Shown: piece by piece, positions 9,109 through 17,800 of the stretch
Layout of the letters: each line of letters starts with the position of its first letter
Position numbering within the stretch: position 1 is the first letter of the stretch
From: Hamadaea flava
GTDB taxonomy: Bacteria; Actinomycetota; Actinomycetes; Mycobacteriales; Micromonosporaceae
DNA length: 64,000 nucleotides
Direction: 5' to 3'
NCBI RefSeq assembly: GCF_024172085.1
Contig: NZ_JAMZDZ010000001.1
Coordinates: 8,246,001-8,310,000, forward strand
Position numbers and translations under genes: made by a program
The notes under the pieces: model-generated
What the model was told of the DNA's origin: nothing
The model's database searches: none
What the model saw: the letters and a program-made list of their open reading frames with translations, nothing else

Positions 9109-10127
9109 TGGGCAGACGGCGGTCGCAACAGGTGACCCTCACCGACGTGGCGCAGCTGGCGGGCGTCTCGGTCGCCACCGCTTCGAAGGCCCTCAATGCC
9201 AAGGGGGAGGTCGCGCCGGACACGCGGCAACGCGTACTGCAGGCGGCCGAGCAGTTGGCGTTCCAGCCGAACGTGCTCGCCCGCGGCCTGATCTCCGGGC
9301 GTACGCGCACCATCGGGCTGCTCACCGACGAGCTGGCCGGCCGGTTCTCCATCCCCATCCTGCTCGGTGCGGAGAACGCGCTCGGCAACGAGCAGATGTC
9401 GGTGCTGCTCTGCGACGCCCGCGGCGACGCCATCCGCCGTCGGCACTACATCCGTACGCTCGTCGCCCGGCAGGTCGACGGGTTCATCGTGGTGGGGGAC
9501 AGCAACGACGTCCGCCCGTCGCTGGGCCGGGAGATCCCGGTGCCGGTCGTCTACGTGTACGGCCAGTCCACCGATCCCGACGACCTGTCGCTGCTGGCCG
9601 ACGACGAGGGCGGCGCCCGGCTCGTGATCGAGCACCTGATCGCGCAGCGCCGTCGCCGCATCGGGCACATCACGGGCCCGGAGCACTATCGAGCGGCCCG
9701 GGACCGCGTCACCGGCGCTCGCGCCGTCCTGGCCGAAAACGGCCTGACCCTCGTCGGCGGCGAACCGCTCTACGGCGAGTGGTCGCAGCGCTGGGGCCGC
9801 CACGCCACCCGGCAGCTGCTGACCGCCCACCCCGACACCGACGCGCTGTTCTGCGGCAACGACCAGATCGCCGTCGGGGCGCTGCAGGTGTTGCAGGAGA
9901 TGGGCCGCCGGGTCCCCGACGACGTGGCCGTCGTCGGCTACGACAACTGGGAGGTGCTGGCGGCCGACTGCCGCCCCCCGCTGACCACTGTGGACCTCAA
10001 CCTGGAGCAGCTCGGAGCGACGGCGGTGCTGCACCTGTTCGCCGCGCTCGACGGCAACCCGACCACGGGGGTGCTGCGGCAACCGTGTCGCCTGGTCGTC
10101 CGCGAGTCCACGGGCCTCGCCGCCTGA
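9108..10127 (+). CDS. LacI-family transcriptional regulator of the GH127 operon
   Basis: This 339-residue protein has an N-terminal LacI helix-turn-helix (LTDVAQLAGVSVATASKALN) and a periplasmic-binding-protein-like effector domain ending in the usual PPLTTVDLNLEQLG segment. The ATG at 9108 starts just before the HTH and has a GAAAGG upstream; an upstream ATG at 9054 would add an unlikely arginine-rich tail. It is divergent from the GH127/importer operon, and two similar palindromes lie between and at its start. It is therefore the likely local repressor, with an arabinosyl sugar as probable inducer (inference). Confidence 0.92.
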   Translation: MGRRRSQQVTLTDVAQLAGVSVATASKALNAKGEVAPDTRQRVLQAAEQLAFQPNVLARGLISGRTRTIGLLTDELAGRFSIPILLGAENALGNEQMSVLLCDARGDAIRRRHYIRTLVARQVDGFIVVGDSNDVRPSLGREIPVPVVYVYGQSTDPDDLSLLADDEGGARLVIEHLIAQRRRRIGHITGPEHYRAARDRVTGARAVLAENGLTLVGGEPLYGEWSQRWGRHATRQLLTAHPDTDALFCGNDQIAVGALQVLQEMGRRVPDDVAVVGYDNWEVLAADCRPPLTTVDLNLEQLGATAVLHLFAALDGNPTTGVLRQPCRLVVRESTGLAA

Positions 10128-10128
10128 C

Positions 10129-11409
10129 TCAGATCGTGTACAAGAGGACTTCGAATATGTCGCGTACCCAGCCCGGGGTGCCAGGCGACGTGATGATGTC
10201 GACCATGGCGACGTCCGCGGTCGTCCACACCGGATTGAGGGCGAGCGCCAGCGCGACGTTGAGCCGCTGATACACGGGATCCCTCTCGCCGTGCTCCTGC
10301 TGCCGTCGCGAGGTGACCCGGAAGAGCTGGACGAGACCGAGGACGGCGAGCAGCGCGAAGCAGCGCAGGTCCGGCTTGCCGAGCAGGTTCCAGACGGCGA
10401 TGGGGAATCCCGCGAAGACCGCTACGAGCAGGAGGTAGGTGAGGCCACGGAGCCCTTGGAACAGCGCGAAGGTGACGATGTTGGCGCCGTAGAACTCGAA
10501 CTCCTCAGCCACCTCCAGCAACAGGATCATCACCGGTGTCATCACGAACTGCATCGCCAGGAACGCCATCGCCGTGTCGATCCGCAGGAGGCCGAAGGCC
10601 GCCAGGGCGAGGGCGACGGCCGCCGCTGCGACCAGATTGGCCGCGAGTTCGACCGAGACGGTCCGGGCGAGAAGCGCGGCGCGATCCGTGTGCCGCCGGG
10701 CCGTCCGCACGTCGACCGCCACCATGATCATCAGCGCGGCCGCCGGGAGTAGTACGCCCGCCACGGCGGCGAGGGTGATCGGCAGGCTGCTCCGCACCGA
10801 GCCGTCGGCAGTCGCCAGCAGCCAGGAGCCGCTGAGCACCACTACGGTGCTGAGGAGATTGACCCCCACGTCCCGGGCGAACTTGAACCAGATCAGCAGG
10901 GGCAGTGCGACGAGCAGGGCCGCCGCGATCACCATCTCCGGACCGGGTCCTACCCGGCCGGTGACCAGCAGGAGTAGCCAGACGAGCGCGGCGGCGAACA
11001 GGTTCGCGACGACGTTGACGCCGAGGTCTCGAAGTTTGCCCAGCAGCGGGCTCTCTTCCCACCAGGTCAACAGGACGGCCGCCCCGGCGGCGCTGACCAC
11101 CACGACCGTCACCGCGATCGCGGCGAAGCCCGTGGAGCGCGGAAGCTGCGCGACGCCGCGGTCGGCGGCGATCAGCCAGCCGCCGATGAGCATGGCGAGG
11201 GTGCCGGACGCGTTGAGGGCGACGTCGCGCGCCAAGGGCGCTCCGTCAGTGCGAAGCCGTTGCAGTACGCCGGATGCCACGCCATAACAGATGCCATGTC
11301 CGGGGGCGTCTCGTCCAGTCGATTCGCACGGTGGAGTGGCGGCGATATCGGTATCGACACCGATCTGTCGATAGCACTTGAAGTTGCCGGAGGCTTGTGG
11401 CAATGTCAT
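10129..11409 (-). CDS. Multi-spanning membrane protein with four internal repeats
   Basis: No family is recognised. The protein is strongly hydrophobic from about residue 57, with about ten membrane segments. A motif of the form (A/L)RD-x2-(V/L)-N recurs at residues 60, 126, 178 and, in degenerate form (ARTVSVEL), 249. Each copy is followed by two hydrophobic segments, so the protein looks built from a duplicated hairpin. The N-terminus is uncertain: the ATG at 11409 has no clear ribosome site and the first 45 residues are cysteine-containing and unlike the rest, so a later GTG could be used. It is convergent with lacI, with one base between the stop codons. Confidence 0.65.
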   Translation of the reverse strand: MTLPQASGNFKCYRQIGVDTDIAATPPCESTGRDAPGHGICYGVASGVLQRLRTDGAPLARDVALNASGTLAMLIGGWLIAADRGVAQLPRSTGFAAIAVTVVVVSAAGAAVLLTWWEESPLLGKLRDLGVNVVANLFAAALVWLLLLVTGRVGPGPEMVIAAALLVALPLLIWFKFARDVGVNLLSTVVVLSGSWLLATADGSVRSSLPITLAAVAGVLLPAAALMIMVAVDVRTARRHTDRAALLARTVSVELAANLVAAAAVALALAAFGLLRIDTAMAFLAMQFVMTPVMILLLEVAEEFEFYGANIVTFALFQGLRGLTYLLLVAVFAGFPIAVWNLLGKPDLRCFALLAVLGLVQLFRVTSRRQQEHGERDPVYQRLNVALALALNPVWTTADVAMVDIITSPGTPGWVRDIFEVLLYTI

Positions 11410-11422
11410 CGAATATATCGAA

Positions 11423-11436
11423 TGTGAACGTTAACA
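11423..11436. promoter_or_regulatory. Probable LacI-family operator upstream of the GH62/GH30 pair
   Basis: TGTGAACGTTAACA is a near-palindrome with an AACGTT core and one mismatched pair. Its reverse complement differs by one base from the site at 35448-35461, upstream of the second lacI gene. It lies 143 bp before the GH62 start and 14 bp before the divergent membrane-protein gene. Confidence 0.55.
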
Positions 11437-11578
11437 TCCCTGGCCGTCGGCTACCCATGAAGTGGCCGACCGGCCTCGTCCTCTCCGCACGAACATCCAC
11501 GGCAGGGACTGATCCACATCGACCGGTCCCGGGCGAGCGATCCGCCCAGATCATCGCCCGAACACTCAAGGAGCACGC

Positions 11579-13012
11579 ATGGGACTCCACGCTGCCCGTC
11601 TATCGAAGAAGGCGCGGCTCGCCGCGATCACTGCCGCAGCCGTCGCCGCGACGGCGTCGACCACGGCGGTCGTCGCAGCCCTCCCCGCCGGCGCCGCGAC
11701 CGCGGGCTGCTCGGTCGCGTACGCCGTCTCGTCGCAATGGCAAGGCGGATTCGGCGCCAACGTCACGATCACGAACCTCGGCGATCCGGTATCCAGCTGG
11801 ACGTTGACCTGGTCCTTCGGCGCCGGTCAAACGGTGACCCAGTACTGGAACACCGCGCTGACTCAGAGCGGTGCGGCGGTGACCGCGAAGAATGTCAGCT
11901 ACAACGGCTCGATCGCCACGAACGGCACGGCTTCGTTCGGCTTCAACGGTTCGTGGACCGGCAGCAACCCGGCCCCGGCGAGCTTCGCCATGAACGGCGT
12001 GACCTGCACCGGCAGTGCGTCGCCGACTGCTTCGCCAACCGCATCCGTGACCGCCTCCCCGACGCCGACGGCCAGCGTCACACCCACGAGTACGCCGCCG
12101 CCCAGCTGCGTACTGCCGTCGACCTATCGCTGGACCTCGACGGGTTCGCTGGCCACGCCGAAGGCCGGGTGGGTGTCGCTGAAGGACTTCACCACCGTGC
12201 CCTACAACGGCAGGCATCTCGTGTACGCGACGACCCACGACACCGGAACCACGTGGGGCTCGATGAACTTCGGCCTCTTCACCAACTGGTCGGACATGGC
12301 CTCGGCCAGCCAGAACACCATGTCGTCCAGCACGGTCGCGCCGACGCTGTTCTACTTCGCCCCGAAGAACGTCTGGGTGCTCGCGTACCAGTGGGGCGCG
12401 ACCGCCTTCTCCTACCGGACGTCGACCGATCCCACCAACGCCAACGGCTGGTCGTCGGCGCAGCCGCTCTTCTCGGGGACCATCACCGGTTCCGGCACCG
12501 GACCCATCGACCAGACGCTCATCGGCGACGGCACCACGATGTACCTGTTCTTCGCCGGCGACAACGGCAAGATCTACCGGGCGAGCATGCCCATCGGCAA
12601 CTTCCCGGGCAACTTCGGGACGACGTCGACGGTGATCATGAGTGACACGACGAACAACCTCTTCGAAGCGCCGCAGGTCTACAAGGTCCAGGGCCAGAAC
12701 CAGTACCTCATGATCGTCGAGGCGATCGGCGCGAACGGACGCTACTTCCGCTCGTTCACCGCCACCAGCCTGGGCGGCACCTGGACGCCGCAAGCCGCCA
12801 CGGAGGCCAATCCCTTCGCCGGCAAGGCGAACAGCGGCGCCACCTGGACCAACGACATCAGTCATGGCGAGCTGATCCGCAGCAGCGCCGATCAGACCAT
12901 GACGATCGACCCCTGCAACCTTCAGCTGCTCTACCAGGGCCGCTCGCCCAGCTCCGGCGGCGACTACGGCCTGCTGCCGTACCGGCCCGGCGTACTGACG
13001 CGACAGAACTAA
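11579..13012 (+). CDS. Secreted GH62 alpha-L-arabinofuranosidase with N-terminal CBM2
   Basis: The 477-residue protein starts at ATG with AAGGAG upstream. A long Sec signal (to about residue 40, PAGAATAG) is followed by a CBM2 cellulose/xylan-binding domain (residues 43-143), a Pro/Ser/Thr linker (145-175) and a GH62 catalytic domain. GH62 enzymes remove alpha-L-arabinofuranosyl side chains from arabinoxylan. Family hallmarks are [51 protein letters not shown] and [10 protein letters not shown], which carry the likely catalytic Asp and Glu residues. It sits 16 bp before a GH30 gene and is probably cotranscribed with it. Confidence 0.95.
   Translation: MGLHAARLSKKARLAAITAAAVAATASTTAVVAALPAGAATAGCSVAYAVSSQWQGGFGANVTITNLGDPVSSWTLTWSFGAGQTVTQYWNTALTQSGAAVTAKNVSYNGSIATNGTASFGFNGSWTGSNPAPASFAMNGVTCTGSASPTASPTASVTASPTPTASVTPTSTPPPSCVLPSTYRWTSTGSLATPKAGWVSLKDFTTVPYNGRHLVYATTHDTGTTWGSMNFGLFTNWSDMASASQNTMSSSTVAPTLFYFAPKNVWVLAYQWGATAFSYRTSTDPTNANGWSSAQPLFSGTITGSGTGPIDQTLIGDGTTMYLFFAGDNGKIYRASMPIGNFPGNFGTTSTVIMSDTTNNLFEAPQVYKVQGQNQYLMIVEAIGANGRYFRSFTATSLGGTWTPQAATEANPFAGKANSGATWTNDISHGELIRSSADQTMTIDPCNLQLLYQGRSPSSGGDYGLLPYRPGVLTRQN
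11795..11977 (+). repeat. CBM2-encoding direct repeat, copy 1
   Basis: These 183 bases match 13224-13406 at all but two positions, while sequence on both sides is clearly more diverged. The match covers the C-terminal two thirds of the CBM2 domain. Confidence 0.9.
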
Positions 13013-13028
13013 GGCGTGCGGAGGGATC

Positions 13029-14756
13029 ATGCGGAAACACAGAACGCCTGCCGCGGTCGTGGCGTCGGTCGCAGCGGCATTGCTGACCTCCACCGCCGTC
13101 GCGGTGGCGCTGCCGGCTGGGGCGGCTGCGGCCGGCTGCTCGGTGAACTACGCCGTGTCGTCGCAGTGGACGGGCGGCTTCGGGGCCAACGTCACCATCA
13201 CCAATCTCGGCGACCCGCTCACGAGCTGGACGTTGACCTGGTCCTTCGGTGCCGGTCAAACGGTGACCCAGTACTGGAACACCGCGCTGACTCAGAGCGG
13301 TGCGGCGGTGACCGCGAAGAATGTCAGCTACAACGGCTCGATCGCCACGAACGGCACGGCTTCGTTCGGCTTCAACGGTTCGTGGACCGGGAGCAACCCG
13401 GCCCCGACCAGTTTCGCGGTGAACGGCGTGGTCTGCACCGGTAGCCCCGGTTCCTCACCTAGCGCCTCGGCCAGTACATCGCCCAGCACGTCGCCCAGCG
13501 GTTCCGCGAGCGCGTCACCGAGCAGCGGACCGGTGGACATCACGGTGAACAGCGCCACCAAGTACCAGCTGATCGACGGGTTCGGGGCCGCGGTCTCGAT
13601 CTGGGGCGGGGCCTGGTCGACGGCGGAGACTCAGACCCTGGTCGGGCTCGGCGCCAACCAGTTCGGCCTGTCGATCGTGCGTACCGGGATCTCGCCCGTC
13701 TCCAGCGAATGGCCGACGCAGGTGAGCGCCTTGCAGACGGCGAAGTCCTACGGATCGAACGTCAAGATCATGGCGTCACCGTGGACAGCCCCGGCGGCAT
13801 GGAAGTCGAACAACAGCCGGACCAACGGCGGCAAGCTGTTGCCCGACTACTACGACGACTACGCGAACCATTTGAACAGCTACGTCCAGTACATGCGCGG
13901 GCAGGGCGTCGCGATCGACGTCACCTCGGTGCAGAACGAGCCGGACTGGCATCCGGACTACGACTCGATGGACTGGAGCGGCACAGAGCTGGCGAGCTGG
14001 GCGTGTGCTCAAGGCGCGAAGGTGCAGAACACCAAGTTGCTCGTCGCCGAGGCGGTGAACCTCAACTACGGGTACACCGATCCGGCTCTGAACGACGCGT
14101 GCGCTCGCGCCAACGTCGGCTACATCGGCGGTCACCTGTACGGCACCGAGTCGGCCGGGCGGCTGGGCCCGTACCCGCTGGCCGCCCAGTACAACAAGCC
14201 GGTCTGGATGACCGAGTGGAACCTGCACGCGGCTGACGGCAGCGGCGCGGCCATCTGGGGCGACCCCGCCAACCAGGCGGTCTGGAACGAGACGCTCGAC
14301 GACATCATGCGTACGGTGCACCGGTCGATGGAAGCCAACTGGAGCGCCTACATCTGGTGGTACGGCAAGCGTTTCTACTCCTTCATCGGCGACGGTGAGG
14401 CCGCCTACGGCACCACCGCCGGGGCTCCGTTGAAGCGCGGGTACGCGTTCTCGCAGTACTCGAAGTACGTACGTCCGGGGTACCAGCGAATCGGCCTGAC
14501 CAAGAGCACCAAGGCTTCACCGCTCGAGATCACGGCGTACGCCGGGGGCGGGAAGCTGACCCTGGTAATCCTCAACCGGTCGACGAGCGCGGTGAACAAC
14601 GCCGTGATCCAGGCTCCGCAGACCATCACGAAGGCGGAGCACTACCTCACCTCGCAGACCCAGTCGGCGGCCGGTCAGCCGACCACAGTCAGCGGGTCGA
14701 CGGTCAGCGTCAACGTCGCGGCCCGCAGCATCTCCACCGTCGTCCTGACGCTCTGA
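13029..14756 (+). CDS. Secreted GH30 xylanase with N-terminal CBM2
   Basis: The 575-residue protein starts at ATG after GGAGGGATC. A Sec signal is followed by a CBM2 domain (residues 37-137), a Ser/Pro-rich linker (about 138-167) and a GH30 domain of the bacterial glucuronoxylanase type. The acid/base Glu304 lies in SVQNEPDWHPDY and the nucleophile Glu396 in VWMTEWNLH. The C-terminus is the beta-sandwich that accompanies GH30 barrels. The enzyme should cut the xylan main chain outside the cell, complementing the side-chain-cutting GH62 enzyme encoded just upstream. A strong bidirectional terminator follows the stop. Confidence 0.95.
   Translation: MRKHRTPAAVVASVAAALLTSTAVAVALPAGAAAAGCSVNYAVSSQWTGGFGANVTITNLGDPLTSWTLTWSFGAGQTVTQYWNTALTQSGAAVTAKNVSYNGSIATNGTASFGFNGSWTGSNPAPTSFAVNGVVCTGSPGSSPSASASTSPSTSPSGSASASPSSGPVDITVNSATKYQLIDGFGAAVSIWGGAWSTAETQTLVGLGANQFGLSIVRTGISPVSSEWPTQVSALQTAKSYGSNVKIMASPWTAPAAWKSNNSRTNGGKLLPDYYDDYANHLNSYVQYMRGQGVAIDVTSVQNEPDWHPDYDSMDWSGTELASWACAQGAKVQNTKLLVAEAVNLNYGYTDPALNDACARANVGYIGGHLYGTESAGRLGPYPLAAQYNKPVWMTEWNLHAADGSGAAIWGDPANQAVWNETLDDIMRTVHRSMEANWSAYIWWYGKRFYSFIGDGEAAYGTTAGAPLKRGYAFSQYSKYVRPGYQRIGLTKSTKASPLEITAYAGGGKLTLVILNRSTSAVNNAVIQAPQTITKAEHYLTSQTQSAAGQPTTVSGSTVSVNVAARSISTVVLTL
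13224..13406 (+). repeat. CBM2-encoding direct repeat, copy 2
   Basis: Second copy of the 183-base near-identical CBM2 segment; the differences from 11795-11977 are one synonymous T/C and one C/G change. Confidence 0.9.
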
Positions 14757-14762
14757 ACAGGA

Positions 14763-14795
14763 ATGGGGCCGCACACGCCCGGTGTGCGGCCCCAT
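14763..14795. terminator. Bidirectional hairpin terminator
   Basis: A perfect 14-base inverted repeat (ATGGGGCCGCACAC and its complement) with a 5-base loop. It lies between the convergent GH30 and subtilase genes and can end transcription from both sides. Confidence 0.85.
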
Positions 14796-14805
14796 CTTCA
14801 CGGCA

Positions 14806-17800
14806 TCAGGACAGGGCGTACACCACCATTCCGTGCGGCTCGTTGCCGGCCTGGTAGAGGCCGCCGCCGGACATCTCGGTCACGCTGTCGAGCCCGATCA
14901 TGTCCTGGTTCAGGCCGATGATCTCGTCGACACCGTCCCCGGTGAGGTCGGCGATGACGACGTTGCCCGTCATGTAGGTGCTGTCGCTCGCCAGCGTCGC
15001 CGGGTAGTTGGCCGGACCGGTGAGGACGGACGCGTCCCACACGGTCACGCCCGCCTCGTTGCCGGTGACCACGAGCGACTGCCCACCGACGCCCCGGGCG
15101 AACCCTCCCGAGTACGGCACCGGCAGCTGGTTGCGGTGGTACACCGTGCCGTCCGGCGTCACCAGGGTGAACGCCGCCGATCGGATCTGCAGCAACCCGG
15201 CCGGGCCGGAGGCGTACGCGTGATGGGTGAACGTGCCGCCGTCGGTGAACGTCTGGACCACGCTGCCGTTCCGGGCGTCCATCAGGTCGACCTGGGTCGG
15301 CCCCGTCACCGCTCCGGCCGGAGCCGTGAGCCAGGTGAACGCGACCGAACGCCCCTCGGACAGCGTCAGCGTCGGCGCGGCGGCGACGCCCTGCCACAGC
15401 TGAGCACCCCGGATCGTCCGTCCATCCACCGCGGACGGGGTCACCGTCCACCGCACGTTCCCGGAGTCGCCGTCGACGGCGATCCCGCCCACGGCCGGAG
15501 CGGAGAGGTCGATCCCGCCGACGGTGTTGTAGGAGGCCAGCACGGCCCCGTCGGCGACGACCGCGTTGGAAAGGCGTACGCCGTCGGCCGGGCGCTGGGT
15601 CCACAGCCGTTTGCCGCTGCTGGAATACGCCCGCAGCGCGTCGGTCGGCACGACCAGCTCGGCTCCGGCCTTGCCGTCGAGGTCGGCCGCCGTCACCGTC
15701 CAGACGTAGTCCCCGGCGATCGTCGTGCGTACCCTTCCGCTGCGCGGATCGAGCACCTGAGCGGCGTCGGTCGCGGCGACGACCACCTCCGGTACGCCGT
15801 CCCCGGTCACGTCGGCCAACTGCAGTTGGTGCACCGGACCGGCGGTGACCTGTCGCCACAAGACGACAGGGTTCTCGGCCGCTGCCGCCGACGTCCCGAG
15901 GGATGCGCCGTCGAGGGCGAAGACGCCACGCGATTCGCCGCCGACGACCAGGTCGGTCACCCCGTCGCCGTTGACGTCGGCGGGCACCGCCGTCACCAGG
16001 TCGCCCATCAGCGGCGTGGCCTGCGTGACCTGGCCGCCGCCGGCCGAGTACCGGTAGAGCGTCTGGTTCTGTGCGATCGCGACGACCTCACCGGCCTGCG
16101 CGGTCATCACCAGGGGCTGGCCGACGTCGCCGGTGGTGCTCCAGCGGACGGTGCCGTTGGGGCCGTCCATGGCCACGACCGAGGTCACCCGGTCGCCCGT
16201 GCGGTTGGCCGAGGTGCCGAGACCCCGCGGTTCCCACTGACCGGCGACGACGGTACGCCCCGAGGTCGTGAGGCCGAGCGAGATCGGGCCGTCGCCCGCC
16301 GAGCCCGTCCGCTTGACCGTACGCGCCCAGATCTCGCTGCTGCCGTCGGTGCCGTCGAGCGCACGGGTCTGGGTGGTGTTGACGAACATCGTGCCGTCGA
16401 AGAACGTCTCGTTGACGACGTACTCCGGCGCGGCCGACCCGGCGACGTCGGCGACGACGAGGTTGGTCGGCAGGGCGTTGACCCTGCTGCTGCGCAGCGT
16501 CCGCGCCCCGGTGGCCAGGTCGTAGGTGACCAGGTCGTAGCGGCCGCTCGCGACGGTCACGCCGTCGAGCCCGATCCGCTGCTCCAACGCCACCAGGCGG
16601 CTCCGCGACGGGTCGGCCCGCAGGAACCGGGCGTACGCCGGGTTGGTCACGTCCCAGCGCACCGCGCCGGAGACACTGTCGACCAGCAACGTGTGGCTGA
16701 CCACGGTCGCGTTGCGGTACGACTCGATCCACCCGGCGGCGACCTGGCCCGGCCCGGCCGCGTCCAGCGTCGTGAAGACCGCCGTCCGGGAACCGGTCGA
16801 GACCGTCCACTCGCGATCGACGGTCATGCCCGGGGTGAACCGCCAGCCGTGCAGCTCCGTCTGCTGTGCAGCCGGCGTCTGCGTGTTCGATCCGGCGATC
16901 ACCGTCGCCACCAGGGTGCCGTCGGCGATGGCCACCTGGTAGGCGGCAGGCAGCAGGGTGGACCACTGGGTCGCCCCGGTCTGTCCGTTCAGGACGGTCA
17001 GGAACGTGCCCGTGTTCAGGGCCGAACCCGGTTTCGTGAACGGCCGGTACGGGGAGGCCCCGACCTCGGCCAGGAACGCGACCTCGGGGATTCCGTCGCC
17101 GGTCACGTCGCCCACGGCGTACGACTGAGGTTCGAGGGTGCTCAGCGGGCCGTAACCGAGGTAGATCCGCGCGGAGTAGGGCTCGATCTGCCAGGGCCGC
17201 ACGGGGCTGACCTGCCAGTCGGTGTGCAATGACGTGGTGCCGCGCCGCCACACGGTGTCGCCCGCCGCGGTCATCCGCGCGACCGACCCGCCGCTGTGCA
17301 CGACGAGCAGATCGCCGCCGGGCAGCGCGCTGGTCGCGGTAACCCCGCGCACGGTCTCGACCAAGCCGGTGGCCTTCATCCCGGTGGTCGTGGCCGCCGC
17401 GGTGGCGTCGGTGTCCGCGGTGGTCTCGGCCGCGTCCAGCCGCCGCGCGGCCTGCGCTGTCTGCGCCTCGCTCGGCCCGGTCGGGTCCGTCGCGTCCTTC
17501 GCGCTGGTCACCCCGAGTGGGGCGGTGAAAGTGATCGCCTGGTCGCGCTCCAGCACGACCTCGTTGTACGCGTAACGCAGCCCGTCGGTGCCCGCGACGT
17601 TCTCCAGACCGATCGTCGCCCCACCGCCCCGGGCGGCGGCGTTGCCGCCGAGCTGGCGGTACTGGAGGGTGATGTCGCCGTTCTCGGCGAACACCGCCTC
17701 GGCGCTGATCCGGGTACGCCCGTCGGAGGCGAGCAGCGCGTCGTCCCACTCGACGACGAACCGGCGATCCCCGGTACGCCCGAGCAGTGCGGTCTGCACC

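Noticed and set aside
14782-17232. 816-codon open frame on the plus strand
   Set aside because: It overlaps the subtilase gene in antisense and has no recognisable domain or ribosome site.
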